Source: Clostridium moniliforme
GTDB lineage: Bacteria > Bacillota > Clostridia > Clostridiales > Clostridiaceae
NCBI RefSeq assembly: GCF_017873235.1
Contig: NZ_JAGGJZ010000004.1
Coordinates: 1-64,000, forward strand
DNA length: 64,000 nt
Direction of reading: 5' to 3'
Part shown: positions 25,193-34,881 of the stretch, one piece after another
How positions within the stretch are numbered: position 1 is the first letter of the stretch
How the letters are laid out: each line of letters begins with the position of its first letter
Position numbers and translations under genes: made by a program
Notes under the pieces: generated by a model
The model's input: only the letters and a program-made list of their open reading frames with translations
The model's database searches: none
Told to the model about the DNA's origin: nothing

Positions 25193-25813
25193 ATGACTAA
25201 AAGTTTATGTTTTAAAGAAAAAAGTGATGAAGAAATCGCAGTAGAAGCTAAAAAAGGAAATGTAAAAGCACAAGAATATTTAATAAATAAATATGATAGT
25301 TTTATAAAAACTAAGGCAAAATCATATTTTTTAATTGGTGCAGATAAGGAGGATATTTATCAAGAAGGCATGATAGGTCTTTATAAAGCAATTAGAGACT
25401 TTAATCCAGATAAACTATCAACATTTAAAGCGTTTGCAGAACTTTGTGTAACAAGACAGATAATAACAGCAATAAAAACAGCAACAAGACAAAAACATAT
25501 TCCATTAAATACTTATGTATCATTAAATAAACCTATTTATGAAGAAGAGTCTGAAAGAACCTTATTGGATGTTCTTTCAGGATTTAAAATAACAGATCCT
25601 GAAGAACTTGTTATAAGTCAAGAAGAAAAAGTAAGAATTGAAGAAGAAATAGAAAAAGTTTTATCAAGATTAGAATTAGAGGTACTAAATTCTTATCTTG
25701 ATGGTAAATCATATCAAGAGATAGCATGTGATTTAGATAGGCATGCAAAATCAATAGATAATGCATTGCAAAGGGTAAAAAGAAAACTTGAAAAATGCCT
25801 TGATATAAAGTAG
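25193..25813 (+). CDS. sigH: RNA polymerase sporulation sigma factor SigH
   Basis: The transition-state sigma factor that starts sporulation gene expression. The 206-residue product has region 2 (EYLINKYDSFIKTKAKSYFLIGADKEDIYQEGMIGLYKAIRDF), region 3 with KHIPLNTYVSLNKPI, and region 4 with LELEVLNSYLDGKSYQEIACDL followed by the recognition helix DRHAKSIDNALQRVKRKL. The position after rae1 and before the tRNA and translation cluster matches Firmicute synteny (yacP-sigH-rpmG-secE). The ribosome site GGTGGG is weak. Confidence 0.96.
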   Translation: MTKSLCFKEKSDEEIAVEAKKGNVKAQEYLINKYDSFIKTKAKSYFLIGADKEDIYQEGMIGLYKAIRDFNPDKLSTFKAFAELCVTRQIITAIKTATRQKHIPLNTYVSLNKPIYEEESERTLLDVLSGFKITDPEELVISQEEKVRIEEEIEKVLSRLELEVLNSYLDGKSYQEIACDLDRHAKSIDNALQRVKRKLEKCLDIK

Positions 25814-25823
25814 TGAATTTTTA

Positions 25824-25852
25824 TTGACAAACAAAAAGAATGATAGTAAACT
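25824..25852 (+). promoter_or_regulatory. Promoter of tRNA-Thr
   Basis: TTGACA (25824-25829), 17 bases, then TAAACT (25847-25852), about 38 bases before the tRNA. Confidence 0.75.
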
Positions 25853-25890
25853 TTATAATTGGTATATTAAAGAAAACTCATAAATTGAGT

Positions 25891-25966
25891 GCTCACGTAG
25901 CTCAGTTGGAAGAGTGTCGCCTTGGTAAGGCGGAGGTCGTCGGTTCAATCCCGATCGTGAGCTCCA
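25891..25966 (+). tRNA. tRNA-Thr (GGT)
   Basis: A 76-base cloverleaf with GCTCACG and CGTGAGC acceptor arms, anticodon loop TTGGTAA (GGT), T-arm CGGTTCAATCCCG, and encoded CCA. It lies 62 bases before tuf1 and is probably co-transcribed with it, as in other tRNA-tuf units. Confidence 0.96.
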
Positions 25967-26028
25967 AATATATAAAAATGTACAAAACACTAGGCAAGGT
26001 TTATTAGAGTGATAAGGAGGAATTTATA

Positions 26029-27222
26029 ATGTCAAAAGCAAAATTCGAAAGAAGTAAACCACACGTTAACATTGGAACAATAGGTCACGTAGACCACGGT
26101 AAGACAACATTAACAGCAGCTATTACAACAGTATTAGCAAACAAGGGATTCGCTGAATCATTCAAGTATGACGAAATTGATAAGGCACCAGAAGAAAAAG
26201 AAAGAGGAATCACAATCAACACAGCACACGTTGAGTATGAAACAGATAATAGACACTATGCTCACGTAGACTGCCCAGGACATGCTGACTACGTAAAGAA
26301 CATGATCACAGGAGCAGCACAAATGGATGGAGCAATCTTAGTTGTATCAGCAGCAGATGGTCCAATGCCACAAACAAGAGAACATATCCTACTAGCATCA
26401 AGAGTTGGAGTTGACTATATCGTAGTATTCTTAAATAAAGCAGATATGGTTGATGATGAAGAATTACTTGAATTAGTAGAAATGGAAGTAAGAGAGTTAT
26501 TAAGCGAATACAACTTCCCAGGAGATGATATTCCAGTAATAACAGGATCAGCATTAAAAGCATTAGAAAACCCAACAGATGAAGAAGCAACAAAATGCAT
26601 CATGGAATTAATGGATGCAGTAGATAGCTACATTCCAACACCAGAAAGAGCAACAGATAAGCCATTCTTAATGCCAATCGAAGATGTATTCACAATCACT
26701 GGTAGAGGAACAGTTGCAACAGGAAGAGTTGAAAGAGGAGTACTACACATCGGAGACGAAGTAGAAATAGTAGGAATCAAAGACGAAACAAAGAAAACAG
26801 TTGTAACAGGAATAGAAATGTTCAGAAAGTTATTAGATGAAGCGCAAGCAGGAGATAACATAGGAGCATTATTAAGAGGAATTCAAAGAACAGAAATTGA
26901 AAGAGGTCAAGTATTAGCAAAACCTGGAACAGTAACACCACACAAGAAGTTCGTAGGTCAAGTATACGTACTTAAAAAAGAAGAAGGTGGAAGACATACT
27001 CCATTCTTTGATGGATACAGACCACAATTCTACTTCAGAACAACTGACGTAACAGGATCAATAAAATTACCAGATGGAATGGAAATGGTAATGCCAGGAG
27101 ACCACATCGACATGAACGTTGAATTAATCACACCAGTAGCAATGGATGAAGGATTAAGATTCGCAATCAGAGAAGGTGGAAGAACAGTAGGTTCAGGAGT
27201 TGTTACTAAGATAGTTGAATAA
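26029..27222 (+). CDS. tuf: Elongation factor Tu, copy 1
   Basis: A GTPase that brings aminoacyl-tRNA to the ribosome. The 397-residue protein has the G1 motif GHVDHGKT, the G2 region [14 protein letters not shown] (G3), NKADMVDD (G4) and the beta-barrel domains. RBS AAGGAGG is upstream. It lies after tRNA-Thr and before rpmG-secE-nusG. Its protein is identical to the second copy at 41961-43154; I count five synonymous differences plus a different stop codon. This copy ends with TAA. Confidence 0.98.
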   Translation: MSKAKFERSKPHVNIGTIGHVDHGKTTLTAAITTVLANKGFAESFKYDEIDKAPEEKERGITINTAHVEYETDNRHYAHVDCPGHADYVKNMITGAAQMDGAILVVSAADGPMPQTREHILLASRVGVDYIVVFLNKADMVDDEELLELVEMEVRELLSEYNFPGDDIPVITGSALKALENPTDEEATKCIMELMDAVDSYIPTPERATDKPFLMPIEDVFTITGRGTVATGRVERGVLHIGDEVEIVGIKDETKKTVVTGIEMFRKLLDEAQAGDNIGALLRGIQRTEIERGQVLAKPGTVTPHKKFVGQVYVLKKEEGGRHTPFFDGYRPQFYFRTTDVTGSIKLPDGMEMVMPGDHIDMNVELITPVAMDEGLRFAIREGGRTVGSGVVTKIVE

Positions 27223-27253
27223 TATTGATTAAGATTGTCAAATATATTTTAAT

Positions 27254-27284
27254 AAGGACTGGGTAAGATACCTAGTCCTTTCCA
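27254..27284 (+). terminator. Weak terminator hairpin after tuf copy 1
   Basis: AAGGACTGGGTA pairs with TACCTAGTCCTT, but only TTCC follows, so the U-tail is short. A new promoter follows within 20 bases. Confidence 0.6.
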
Positions 27285-27296
27285 AAGGACATATTA

Positions 27297-27325
27297 TTGA
27301 CAGTTTAAATAAATTGTGATAATGT
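27297..27325 (+). promoter_or_regulatory. Promoter of rpmG-secE-nusG, with leader hairpin
   Basis: TTGACA (27297-27302), 17 bases, TAATGT (27320-27325). The leader then holds a perfect small hairpin, TAAGAGG-TATG-CCTCTTA at 27362-27379, of unknown role, before the ribosome binding site. Confidence 0.7.
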
Positions 27326-27410
27326 GAGAAAGTAACTCATAAAGTCACGAAATAGATACAGTAAGAGGTATGCCTCTTAAAATATATATTTAAAACTGGA
27401 GGTGCAGACC

Positions 27411-27560
27411 GTGAGAGTAAAGATAACTTTAGCATGCACAGAGTGTAAACAAAGAAACTATAACTCAATGAAGAACAAGAAGAATAACCCAGATAGAATG
27501 GAAATGCAAAAGTATTGCAAATTCTGTAAAAAGCACACTCTTCATAGAGAAACAAAATAG
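27411..27560 (+). CDS. rpmG: 50S ribosomal protein L33 (zinc form)
   Basis: A 49-residue large-subunit protein starting at GTG with TGGAGGTG upstream ([22 protein letters not shown], ending [10 protein letters not shown]). Two CxxC pairs (Cys9/12 and Cys36/39) mark the zinc-binding paralogue; zinc-free paralogues replace them. It comes before secE, as usual in Firmicutes. Confidence 0.95.
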   Translation: MRVKITLACTECKQRNYNSMKNKKNNPDRMEMQKYCKFCKKHTLHRETK

Positions 27561-27611
27561 TTAGCGATTAAGTAAAGACACAGACTTACTTTGATATAAG
27601 GATGTGAAATT

Positions 27612-27839
27612 ATGACTGGTAATAATAAAAACCAAAATAGTGCTACTTCTAAAGGTGGCATGTTTAAATTCTTTAAGGATGTGAAAGCAGAGTTCAAAAG
27701 AATAATGTGGCCATCCAAAGAGGAAACAAAAAAAGCATTGATTGCAGTTCTTGGATTCACTACTATATACATAGTATTAGTGGGGGGTCTAGATTATATT
27801 TTTCAAAACCTCTTTGAAGTAGTTTTGAAACTTAGGTAA
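27612..27839 (+). CDS. secE: Preprotein translocase subunit SecE
   Basis: The small essential subunit that clamps SecY. The 75-residue protein has a polar N-terminus, the amphipathic segment FFKDVKAEFKRIMWPSKEETKKA (conserved WPS/T-KEE), and one membrane helix (about 44-63, ALIAVLGFTTIYIVLVGGLD). The short Firmicute form has one helix rather than three. RBS AAGGATGTG is weak. nusG follows by about 30 bases. Confidence 0.95.
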   Translation: MTGNNKNQNSATSKGGMFKFFKDVKAEFKRIMWPSKEETKKALIAVLGFTTIYIVLVGGLDYIFQNLFEVVLKLR

Positions 27840-27870
27840 AAGGAGGTTTGGGTGTTAATCACCGATTAAT

Positions 27871-28392
27871 ATGAGTGAAAGAGCAAGATGGTACGTAGTA
27901 CATACGTATTCTGGATATGAAAACAAAGTCAAAGTTAATATTGAGAAAGTTGTTGAAAATAGACATCTTGAATCATTAATTCACGACATCCAAATACCAA
28001 TGGAAGAAGTAATTGAAGAGAAAGATGGAAAGCAAAAAGTTTCTCTTAAAAAGAAATTTCCTGGATACGTAATAGTAAAAATGCTAATGACAGACGAATC
28101 TTGGTATGTTGTTAGAAACACAAGAGGCGTAACTGGCTTTGTGGGACCTGGATCTAAACCAGTTCCTCTTACTGAAGATGAGATTGAATCAATGGGAGTA
28201 ATAGAACTACCTAAAGAAATTGATCTTGAAGTAGGTGAGAGCGTAAAAGTTATATCAGGACCACTTAGAGAATTCGTGGCAACAATTCAAGAAATAAATC
28301 TTGAAAAGCAAAAAATTAAAGCTTCAGTTGATATGTTTGGAAGAGAAACATTAGCTGAACTAGACTTTAATCAAGTAGAAAAATTAGTTTAA
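27871..28392 (+). CDS. nusG: Transcription termination/antitermination factor NusG
   Basis: Binds the RNA polymerase clamp and modulates pausing, and may couple transcription to translation. The 173-residue protein has an NGN domain (RWYVVHTYSGYENKVK, FPGYVIVKM, NTRGVTGFVG) and a C-terminal KOW domain (about 120-173, EVGESVKVISGPLREFVATIQEI). The stretch AAAAGGAGGTTTGGGTG is upstream. Co-transcribed with rpmG and secE. This is the short form without inserted domains. Confidence 0.96.
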   Translation: MSERARWYVVHTYSGYENKVKVNIEKVVENRHLESLIHDIQIPMEEVIEEKDGKQKVSLKKKFPGYVIVKMLMTDESWYVVRNTRGVTGFVGPGSKPVPLTEDEIESMGVIELPKEIDLEVGESVKVISGPLREFVATIQEINLEKQKIKASVDMFGRETLAELDFNQVEKLV

Positions 28393-28421
28393 TTAATAAA
28401 TTATAACTAATCTTTTAATTA

Positions 28422-28459
28422 AGTGGGAGGACAAAAAATTATTGTCCGTATACACCACA
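28422..28459 (+). promoter_or_regulatory. L1-binding leader before rplK (23S rRNA L1-stalk mimic)
   Basis: GTGGGAGG (28423-28430), an internal hairpin GGACAA with TTGTCC, then ACCAC (28454-28458) and the rplK ribosome site. GTGG with CCAC forms the outer stem. The GTGGGAGG and ACCAC blocks match the L1 stalk of 23S rRNA (GUGGGAGG ... ACCAC in helix 76), so L1 can bind and repress. Confidence 0.75.
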
Positions 28460-28478
28460 GTATAGGAGGAATAACAAA

Positions 28479-28904
28479 ATGGCTAAGAAAGTAACTGGAA
28501 TGATTAAACTTCAACTTGCTGCAGGAAAGGCAACTCCTGCTCCACCAGTTGGTCCAGCTTTAGGACAACACGGTGTAAACATAATGGGATTCTGTAAGGA
28601 GTTTAATGCAAAAACTGCTAATCAAGCTGGATTAATAATACCAGTAGTAATCACAGTTTACCAAGACAGATCATTTAGTTTTATATTAAAGACTCCTCCA
28701 GCTGCAGTTCTAATAAAGAAAGAATTAGGACTTGAAAGCGGATCAGGAGTTCCAAACAGAACAAAGGTTGGAAAATTAACTAAAGATCAATTAAAGAAAA
28801 TCGCAGAAACAAAAATGCCTGACTTAAATGCTGCAAATATCGAGAGTGCAATGAGAATGATCGAAGGAACAGCTAAGAGTATGGGTGTAACTATTGAAGA
28901 GTAA
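28479..28904 (+). CDS. rplK: 50S ribosomal protein L11
   Basis: Binds 23S rRNA in the GTPase-associated centre; in many bacteria its N-terminal domain is the target of thiopeptides. The 141-residue product starts [23 protein letters not shown], with the [18 protein letters not shown] switch, and ends in the C-terminal RNA-binding helices ([17 protein letters not shown]). RBS TAGGAGG precedes. The conserved order rplK-rplA follows nusG. Confidence 0.97.
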   Translation: MAKKVTGMIKLQLAAGKATPAPPVGPALGQHGVNIMGFCKEFNAKTANQAGLIIPVVITVYQDRSFSFILKTPPAAVLIKKELGLESGSGVPNRTKVGKLTKDQLKKIAETKMPDLNAANIESAMRMIEGTAKSMGVTIEE

Positions 28905-28915
28905 TTCACAAAAAT

Positions 28916-28943
28916 AGTGGGAGGTAAGAACCGCTAATACCAC
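28916..28943 (+). promoter_or_regulatory. Second L1-binding element, between rplK and rplA
   Basis: GTGGGAGG (28917-28924) with ACCAC (28939-28943) closing on a short loop, then AAAGGAGG. This repeats the motif before rplK and includes AATACCAC, like 23S rRNA. It overlaps the rplA translation start region, giving an L1 autorepression site. Confidence 0.75.
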
Positions 28944-28958
28944 AAAGGAGGCTTATTA

Positions 28959-29648
28959 ATGGGAAAGAAATATGTTGAAAGTGCAAAGTTAATAGATAAA
29001 AGTGCTTTATATAATCCAGCAGAGGCTTTAGAGCTTGCTGTTAAAACTGCAAAAGCTAATTTCGATGAAACAATCGAAGTACACGTTAGACTTGGTGTAG
29101 ATCCAAGACATGCTGACCAACAAGTAAGAGGTGCAGTAGTGTTACCAAACGGAACTGGTAAAAACGTAAGAGTTTTAGTTTTCGCAAAAGGAGATAAAGC
29201 TAAAGAAGCTCAAGAAGCGGGAGCAGATTTCGTTGGAGCTGAAGAATTAGTTCAAAAGATCCAATCAGAAAACTGGTTCGACTACGATGTAGTTGTAGCA
29301 ACTCCAGATATGATGGGTGTAGTTGGTAGAATAGGTAGAGTTTTAGGACCTAAAGGATTAATGCCAAACCCTAAATCAGGAACTGTAACATTTGATGTTG
29401 CAAAAGCAATAGCAGAAATCAAAGCTGGTAAAGTAGAATACAGATTAGATAAAACTGCTATAGTACACTGTCCAATCGGAAAGAAATCTTTTGGTGCTGA
29501 AAAGTTACATGAAAACTTTAAGACTTTAATGGAAGCTTTAGTTAAGGCTAAACCAGCTGCTGCTAAGGGACAATATATGAAGTCAGTTACAGTAACTAGC
29601 ACAATGGGACCTGGAGCAAAAATTAATCCAGCAAAAGTTACAGAATAA
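28959..29648 (+). CDS. rplA: 50S ribosomal protein L1
   Basis: The L1-stalk protein, which moves with E-site tRNA; it also represses its own operon. The 229-residue protein has domain I with [21 protein letters not shown] and [11 protein letters not shown], and domain II with [14 protein letters not shown] and [30 protein letters not shown] is upstream. The 54-base rplK-rplA gap holds an L1 mimic element. Confidence 0.97.
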   Translation: MGKKYVESAKLIDKSALYNPAEALELAVKTAKANFDETIEVHVRLGVDPRHADQQVRGAVVLPNGTGKNVRVLVFAKGDKAKEAQEAGADFVGAEELVQKIQSENWFDYDVVVATPDMMGVVGRIGRVLGPKGLMPNPKSGTVTFDVAKAIAEIKAGKVEYRLDKTAIVHCPIGKKSFGAEKLHENFKTLMEALVKAKPAAAKGQYMKSVTVTSTMGPGAKINPAKVTE

Positions 29649-29651
29649 TTA

Positions 29652-29680
29652 TTGACTTAATAAAAATTAAGTGATATAAT
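29652..29680 (+). promoter_or_regulatory. Promoter of rplJ-rplL
   Basis: TTGACT (29652-29657), 17 bases, then TGATATAAT with the -10 hexamer at 29675-29680. It lies four bases after the rplA stop. Confidence 0.88.
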
Positions 29681-29686
29681 AAATTT

Positions 29687-29820
29687 CGTTGAAAAAATGA
29701 AATAATGTTCCGTAGACAGTAGGTGCATATTGCATAACGTATAACTACCTACCGAGGGTTCTTTATAAACATATAGTTTATTTAAGGTCTTCCTCTGTCT
29801 ACGGGAAGACCTTTTTAATA
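29687..29820 (+). promoter_or_regulatory. L10 (rplJ) ribosomal protein leader with attenuator
   Basis: The leader contains the L10 leader core (CCGTAGACAGTAGGTGC near 29710, ACCTACCGAGGGT near 29752). It ends with a terminator stem AAGGTCTTCC and GGGAAGACCTT plus TTTTT at 29784-29817. CGTAGACAG (29711-29719) can pair with CTGTCTACG (29795-29803) as an alternative fold. L10(L12)n binding is known to control such leaders. Confidence 0.85.
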
Positions 29821-29857
29821 CATTAAGCAGTTAATACTGTGAGGAGGTGGACACACA

Positions 29858-30361
29858 GTGAACAAGAACAGACAATTAAAGGAAGCAAAAGTTGCTGAAA
29901 TTAAAGAAAAGTTAGAAAAATCACAAAGCGTTGTTTTAGCTAGCTATCAAGGTCTAACTGTTGAAGAAGACACTCAATTAAGAAAGAACTTAAGAGAAGC
30001 AGGAATAGAGTACAGAGTATACAAAAATACTTTAGTTACTTTAGCAGCTAAGGAATTAGGTTTAGAAGGTATTGTTCAATACTTAGAAGGACCAGTTTCA
30101 ATGGCATTTGGATATGAAGATGCTACAGCTCCAGCAAGAATCTTAAATGATTTCGCTAAGGACCACAAGAAGTTAGAATTAAAAGCAGGTGTAGTTGATG
30201 GAGAAGTTTATGATCAAGCAATGATCACAAAGATCGCATCAATACCATCAAAAGAAGTTCTTATTGCAAAACTTCTTGGAAGTATCAAGGCTCCATTATC
30301 AAACCTTGCATACTTATTAAATGCAATAAAAGAAAAGAAGGAAGCTGAATCAGCTGAGTAA
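29858..30361 (+). CDS. rplJ: 50S ribosomal protein L10
   Basis: The stalk base protein that anchors L7/L12 dimers and regulates its operon by binding the leader. The 167-residue product starts at GTG with GAGGAGGTG upstream, has the N-terminal globular domain ([25 protein letters not shown]) and the C-terminal alpha-8 helix ([17 protein letters not shown]) that carries L7/L12 dimers. Preceded by a strong leader attenuator. Confidence 0.97.
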   Translation: MNKNRQLKEAKVAEIKEKLEKSQSVVLASYQGLTVEEDTQLRKNLREAGIEYRVYKNTLVTLAAKELGLEGIVQYLEGPVSMAFGYEDATAPARILNDFAKDHKKLELKAGVVDGEVYDQAMITKIASIPSKEVLIAKLLGSIKAPLSNLAYLLNAIKEKKEAESAE

Positions 30362-30421
30362 TAATTAACTTAATTAAGAAGTTAAACATTGTTTTTTAAA
30401 AAATTTGGAGGTGCAATTAAA

Positions 30422-30784
30422 ATGACAAGAGAAGATATCATTCAAGCTATAAAAGAAATGAGCGTTTTAGAATTAAATGAATTAGTAACTGCTTGCGAAG
30501 AAGAATTTGGAGTAAGCGCTGCTGCACCAGTAGCAGTAGCAGGAGCAGTAGCTGGTGGAGCTGCTGAAGAAAAGACTGAATTCGACGTAGTTTTAGCTAG
30601 CGCTGGAGCTAACAAGATTAAGGTTATCAAAGTAGTAAGAGAAATAACTGGATTAGGATTAAAGGATGCTAAGGAAATAGTTGACGGAGCTCCTAAGACA
30701 CTTAAAGAAGCTGTAGCTAAAGAAGAAGCTGAAGAAATGAAAGCTAAATTAGCTGAAGTTGGAGCTGAAGTAGAATTAAAGTAA
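30422..30784 (+). CDS. rplL: 50S ribosomal protein L7/L12
   Basis: The multi-copy stalk protein that recruits translation GTPases. The 120-residue product starts [22 protein letters not shown], with an Ala/Gly-rich hinge (about 38-52) and the globular C-terminal domain ([24 protein letters not shown]). The frame is open further upstream, but TTTGGAGGTG ends eight bases before the ATG at 30422. A clear terminator follows. Confidence 0.97.
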   Translation: MTREDIIQAIKEMSVLELNELVTACEEEFGVSAAAPVAVAGAVAGGAAEEKTEFDVVLASAGANKIKVIKVVREITGLGLKDAKEIVDGAPKTLKEAVAKEEAEEMKAKLAEVGAEVELK

Positions 30785-30815
30785 TTTTACTTTAATTAAA
30801 TTTTGAAATGTATAT

Positions 30816-30847
30816 AAAAGGTGCTAGATTTAGCACCTTTTTATTTT
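30816..30847 (+). terminator. Terminator of rplJ-rplL
   Basis: AAAAGGTGCTA with TAGCACCTTTTT around a short loop and a T-rich tail. Confidence 0.93.
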
Positions 30848-30960
30848 CTAAGGATAATGTTTTGAAACTATATAAACTATCCAATTCTATATAAGGATAT
30901 TTTATATAGTTTTATTTATAATAAAATTATAAAAATAGATAGAATTGCTTCGGAAAAATG

Positions 30961-30989
30961 TTGACATTGGTAATATGTTGTGATACTAT
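30961..30989 (+). promoter_or_regulatory. Promoter of rpoB-rpoC
   Basis: TTGACA (30961-30966), 17 bases, then TGATACTAT with the -10 at 30984-30989. Confidence 0.85.
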
Positions 30990-30995
30990 CATTTA

Positions 30996-31140
30996 ATGTA
31001 CTATTCATTATGGATAAGTATATTAAATTGGGAAAAAAAGTATAACTATGTTTTGTTTGGTTATACTAAAAGATGACGCTGTCCGAAAGCTAAAGTCCTT
31101 AGGGAAGTTATGCTTTTGGTTATTTTAGTTTATACAAGGG
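30996..31140 (+). promoter_or_regulatory. Structured leader of rpoB-rpoC
   Basis: About 150 bases between the promoter and rpoB. A perfect 8-bp hairpin AGTATAAC (31039-31046) with GTTATACT (31060-31067) is followed by a GC-richer segment (GATGACGCTGTCCGAAAGC, 31071-31089) and a U-rich stretch. I do not recognise it as a named leader class. The sequence at 30848-30960 is plain AT-rich. Confidence 0.5.
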
Positions 31141-31150
31141 GTGAAAATTC

Positions 31151-34100
31151 ATGGTACATCCTGTCCAATCTGGAAAAAGAACAAGAATGAGTTTTGGTAA
31201 AGTTAAAGATGTAACAGAAATGCCAAATCTTATTGAAGTACAATTAGATTCTTATGACTGGTTTCTTAAAGAAGGTTTACATGAGGTATTTGACGATATA
31301 AATCCTATTGGAAACTTTACTGGAAATTTAGTACTTGAATTTATTGATTACAAACTTGATATGGATAATATTAAGTACACGGTGGAGGAATGTAAGGAGA
31401 GAGATTCAACTTATGCTGCACCACTAAAAGTCTCAGTACGACTTACAAATAATGAAACTGGAGAAATCAAAGAACAAGAGGTATTTATGGGAGACTTCCC
31501 ATTAATGACTGAACAAGGTACTTTTATTATTAATGGTGCTGAAAGAGTTATTGTTAGCCAATTAGTAAGATCTCCAGGGGTATACTATAGCCTAAATAGA
31601 GATAAGAGTGGTAAAAAGCTATTCTCATCAACTGTTATACCAAATAGAGGTGCATGGCTTGAGTATGAAACAGATTCTAACGATATAATATCAGTTAGAA
31701 TAGATAAAACAAGAAAACTTCCAATAACTATACTAGCGAGAGCTATGGGATTTGGAAGTGACCAAGAGTTATTAGACTATTTTGGCGAAGAAGAAAGATT
31801 AAAAGCGACAATAGAAAAAGATAACACTAAGACTAAGGAAGAAGCTTTACTTGAAATCTATAAGAGATTAAGACCAGGTGAACCACCTACAGTTGATAGT
31901 GCTGTATCTTTAATAGATTCATTATTCTTTGATGCTAAAAGATATGATTTATCAAGAGTTGGTAGATATAAGTTTAATAAGAAGTTAGCTATAAACTTAA
32001 GACTAGCAAACCAAGTTGCTGCTGTTGATGTAGTAAATCCTGAAACAGGAGAAATAATGGTTGAGCAAGGACAAAAAATATCAAGAGAAATGGCAGAAGA
32101 AATTCAAAATGTTGGGATTAATTCAGTCGATGTATTAATAGAAGACAAAGTTATAAGAGTAATTGGTAATCACTTTGTTGATATTAAGAAACATATTTCA
32201 TTTGATATAAGTGATCTTCATATTAAAGAATTAGTTCACTATCCAACATTAAAGGAAATTCTTGATAATTTTAGTGATGAACAAAGTATTAAAGAAGAAA
32301 TCAAAAAGAACATTACAAGATTAATTCCAAAACATATTATTAAGGATGATATATTTGCAACAATAAGTTATGAATTAGGATTAGCTTATGGTATTGGTTA
32401 TGTGGATGACATAGACCATTTAGGAAATAGAAGATTAAGATCAGTTGGAGAATTACTACAAAATCAATTTAGAATTGGTTTATCAAGAATGGAAAGAGTA
32501 GTTAAGGAAAGAATGACTATTCAAGACCAAGAAGCAATTACTCCACAAATGTTAATTAACATAAGACCAGTTGCAGCTGCTATTAAGGAATTCTTTGGTA
32601 GTTCACAATTATCACAATTCATGGATCAAACAAATCCATTATCAGAATTAACTCATAAGAGAAGATTATCTGCATTAGGACCAGGAGGACTTTCAAGAGA
32701 AAGAGCTGGATTCGAAGTTAGAGACGTTCACCATTCACACTATGGAAGAATGTGTCCTATAGAAACTCCTGAAGGACCTAACATAGGATTAATTAACTCA
32801 TTAGCTACATATGCTAAAGTTAATGAATATGGATTTATAGAAACTCCTTACAGAATTGTTGATAAAGAAAACAAAAGAGCTACTGATGAAATAAGATACT
32901 TCACTGCTGATGAGGAAGACCAATATCTAGTAGCTCAAGCTAATGAGCCATTAGATGAGACAGGACACTTTGTACATGATAAGGTAACTGTTAGATACAT
33001 GGAAGAAGTTATAGTAATTCCAGCAAATGAAGTTGATTTAATGGACGTTTCACCAAGACAAATAGTATCTGTAGCTACAGCTATGATTCCTTTCCTTGAA
33101 AATGATGACGCATCAAGAGCTCTTATGGGATCAAACATGCAACGTCAAGCAGTTCCACTATTAAAGCCACAAGCTCCAATAGTTGGTACAGGAATAGAAT
33201 TTAGAGCAGCAGCAGATTCAGGGGTTCTACCTAAAGCTAAAAATGCTGGGGTAGTAACTTATGTAAGTGCTAGTGAGATTAAAGTTAAGAGAGATATTGA
33301 TGGAGGAATAGATTCTTACAAGTTATTAAAGTTTAAGAGAAGTAACCAAGGTACTTGTATAAATCAAAGACCATTAGTAAGTACAGGGGAAATGGTATTT
33401 AAGAACCAAGTTCTTGCAGATGGACCTTCAACAGATTTAGGAGAAATAGCATTAGGAAAGAACATCAGAATGGGATTCATAACTTGGGAAGGTTATAACT
33501 ATGAGGATGCTATGCTTATTTCAGAAGAGTTAGTAAGAGAAGATGTATTTACATCAATTCATATAGAAGAATATGAATGTGAAGCTAGAGATACAAAGCT
33601 TGGACCAGAAGAAATAACTAGAGATATTCCTAATGTAAGTGAAGATGCATTAAAGGATATTGATGAAAGAGGAATAATAAGAATTGGAGCTGAAGTAAGA
33701 TCAGGAGATATCCTTGTTGGAAAAGTAACTCCAAAGGGAGAAACTGAATTAACAGCAGAAGAAAGATTATTAAGAGCTATTTTCGGTGAGAAGGCTAGAG
33801 AAGTTAGAGATACTTCATTAAGAGTTCCTCATGGGGAAGCTGGTATCATAGTAGATATAAAAGTATTCACTAGAGAAAATGGGGATGAATTAAATCCTGG
33901 AGTTAATGAGCTTGTAAGATGTTATATAGCTCAAAAAAGAAAAATATCAGTTGGAGATAAAATGGCCGGACGTCATGGTAACAAGGGGGTTATCTCAAGA
34001 GTACTTCCAGAAGAAGATATGCCTTTCCTACCAGATGGTAGACCACTTCAAATATGCTTAAACCCACTAGGGGTTCCATCACGTATGAATATTGGTCAGG

Positions 34101-34861
34101 TACTAGAAGTACACTTAGGTTGGGCAGCTAGTGCATTAGGATGGCACATTGCTACTCCAGTATTCGATGGTGCAACAGAATCAGATATAGAACAATGCTT
34201 AGTAGATGCTGGATATAATGCAAATGGTAAGACTGTTTTATATGATGGTAGAACAGGAGAAGCATTTGATAACGAAGTTACAGTTGGAATAATGTATATC
34301 CTAAAACTTGCTCACTTAGTTGATGACAAGATTCATGCTAGATCAACTGGTCCTTATTCATTAGTTACTCAACAACCACTTGGAGGTAAAGCTCAATTTG
34401 GTGGTCAAAGATTTGGAGAAATGGAAGTTTGGGCACTAGAAGCATATGGTGCAGCACATACATTACAAGAAATCTTAACTGTTAAATCAGATGATGTTGT
34501 TGGTAGAGTTAAAACTTATGAAGCAATAGTTAAGGGAGAAAATATTCCAGAACCAGGAGTTCCAGAATCATTTAAGGTTCTTATAAAGGAATTACAAGCA
34601 CTTTGCTTAGATGTTAAAGTTCTTAATGATGATAATGAAGAAGTAAGACTTAAAGAATTAGCTGAAGATGATGATTCAGCTGATTTAGAAGTAAATATTG
34701 AAGGAACAGAAGAATTTATTCAACAACCTGCTAAAGATTCTGAAGATAGTTATACTTCAGAAATAGATAGTGAAGATGAAGTTGAAGAAGAGTATGAAGG
34801 GTTTCAGTTAGAAGAGTTTCAAGATAACTTAGAGCTTGATGATTTTAATGATGAACACTAA
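31151..34861 (+). CDS. rpoB: DNA-directed RNA polymerase subunit beta
   Basis: The catalytic-core subunit forming one side of the active cleft. At 1236 residues it is near the normal Firmicute length. The rifampicin region ([31 protein letters not shown], about residues 485-515) is wild-type at the usual resistance positions. The [10 protein letters not shown] segment and the C-terminal [24 protein letters not shown] anchor are intact. An acidic tail of about 70 residues follows (Asp/Glu-rich), as in Firmicutes. RBS AGGGGTG. rpoC begins 20 bases after the stop. Confidence 0.98.
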   Translation: MVHPVQSGKRTRMSFGKVKDVTEMPNLIEVQLDSYDWFLKEGLHEVFDDINPIGNFTGNLVLEFIDYKLDMDNIKYTVEECKERDSTYAAPLKVSVRLTNNETGEIKEQEVFMGDFPLMTEQGTFIINGAERVIVSQLVRSPGVYYSLNRDKSGKKLFSSTVIPNRGAWLEYETDSNDIISVRIDKTRKLPITILARAMGFGSDQELLDYFGEEERLKATIEKDNTKTKEEALLEIYKRLRPGEPPTVDSAVSLIDSLFFDAKRYDLSRVGRYKFNKKLAINLRLANQVAAVDVVNPETGEIMVEQGQKISREMAEEIQNVGINSVDVLIEDKVIRVIGNHFVDIKKHISFDISDLHIKELVHYPTLKEILDNFSDEQSIKEEIKKNITRLIPKHIIKDDIFATISYELGLAYGIGYVDDIDHLGNRRLRSVGELLQNQFRIGLSRMERVVKERMTIQDQEAITPQMLINIRPVAAAIKEFFGSSQLSQFMDQTNPLSELTHKRRLSALGPGGLSRERAGFEVRDVHHSHYGRMCPIETPEGPNIGLINSLATYAKVNEYGFIETPYRIVDKENKRATDEIRYFTADEEDQYLVAQANEPLDETGHFVHDKVTVRYMEEVIVIPANEVDLMDVSPRQIVSVATAMIPFLENDDASRALMGSNMQRQAVPLLKPQAPIVGTGIEFRAAADSGVLPKAKNAGVVTYVSASEIKVKRDIDGGIDSYKLLKFKRSNQGTCINQRPLVSTGEMVFKNQVLADGPSTDLGEIALGKNIRMGFITWEGYNYEDAMLISEELVREDVFTSIHIEEYECEARDTKLGPEEITRDIPNVSEDALKDIDERGIIRIGAEVRSGDILVGKVTPKGETELTAEERLLRAIFGEKAREVRDTSLRVPHGEAGIIVDIKVFTRENGDELNPGVNELVRCYIAQKRKISVGDKMAGRHGNKGVISRVLPEEDMPFLPDGRPLQICLNPLGVPSRMNIGQVLEVHLGWAASALGWHIATPVFDGATESDIEQCLVDAGYNANGKTVLYDGRTGEAFDNEVTVGIMYILKLAHLVDDKIHARSTGPYSLVTQQPLGGKAQFGGQRFGEMEVWALEAYGAAHTLQEILTVKSDDVVGRVKTYEAIVKGENIPEPGVPESFKVLIKELQALCLDVKVLNDDNEEVRLKELAEDDDSADLEVNIEGTEEFIQQPAKDSEDSYTSEIDSEDEVEEEYEGFQLEEFQDNLELDDFNDEH

Positions 34862-34881
34862 TTTTGAAGGGAGGATTACCC

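Noticed and set aside
26306..26593. Leu-rich minus-strand frame inside tuf (also in the second copy, 42238-42609)
   Set aside because: An antisense shadow of biased EF-Tu codons; both copies show it for the same reason.
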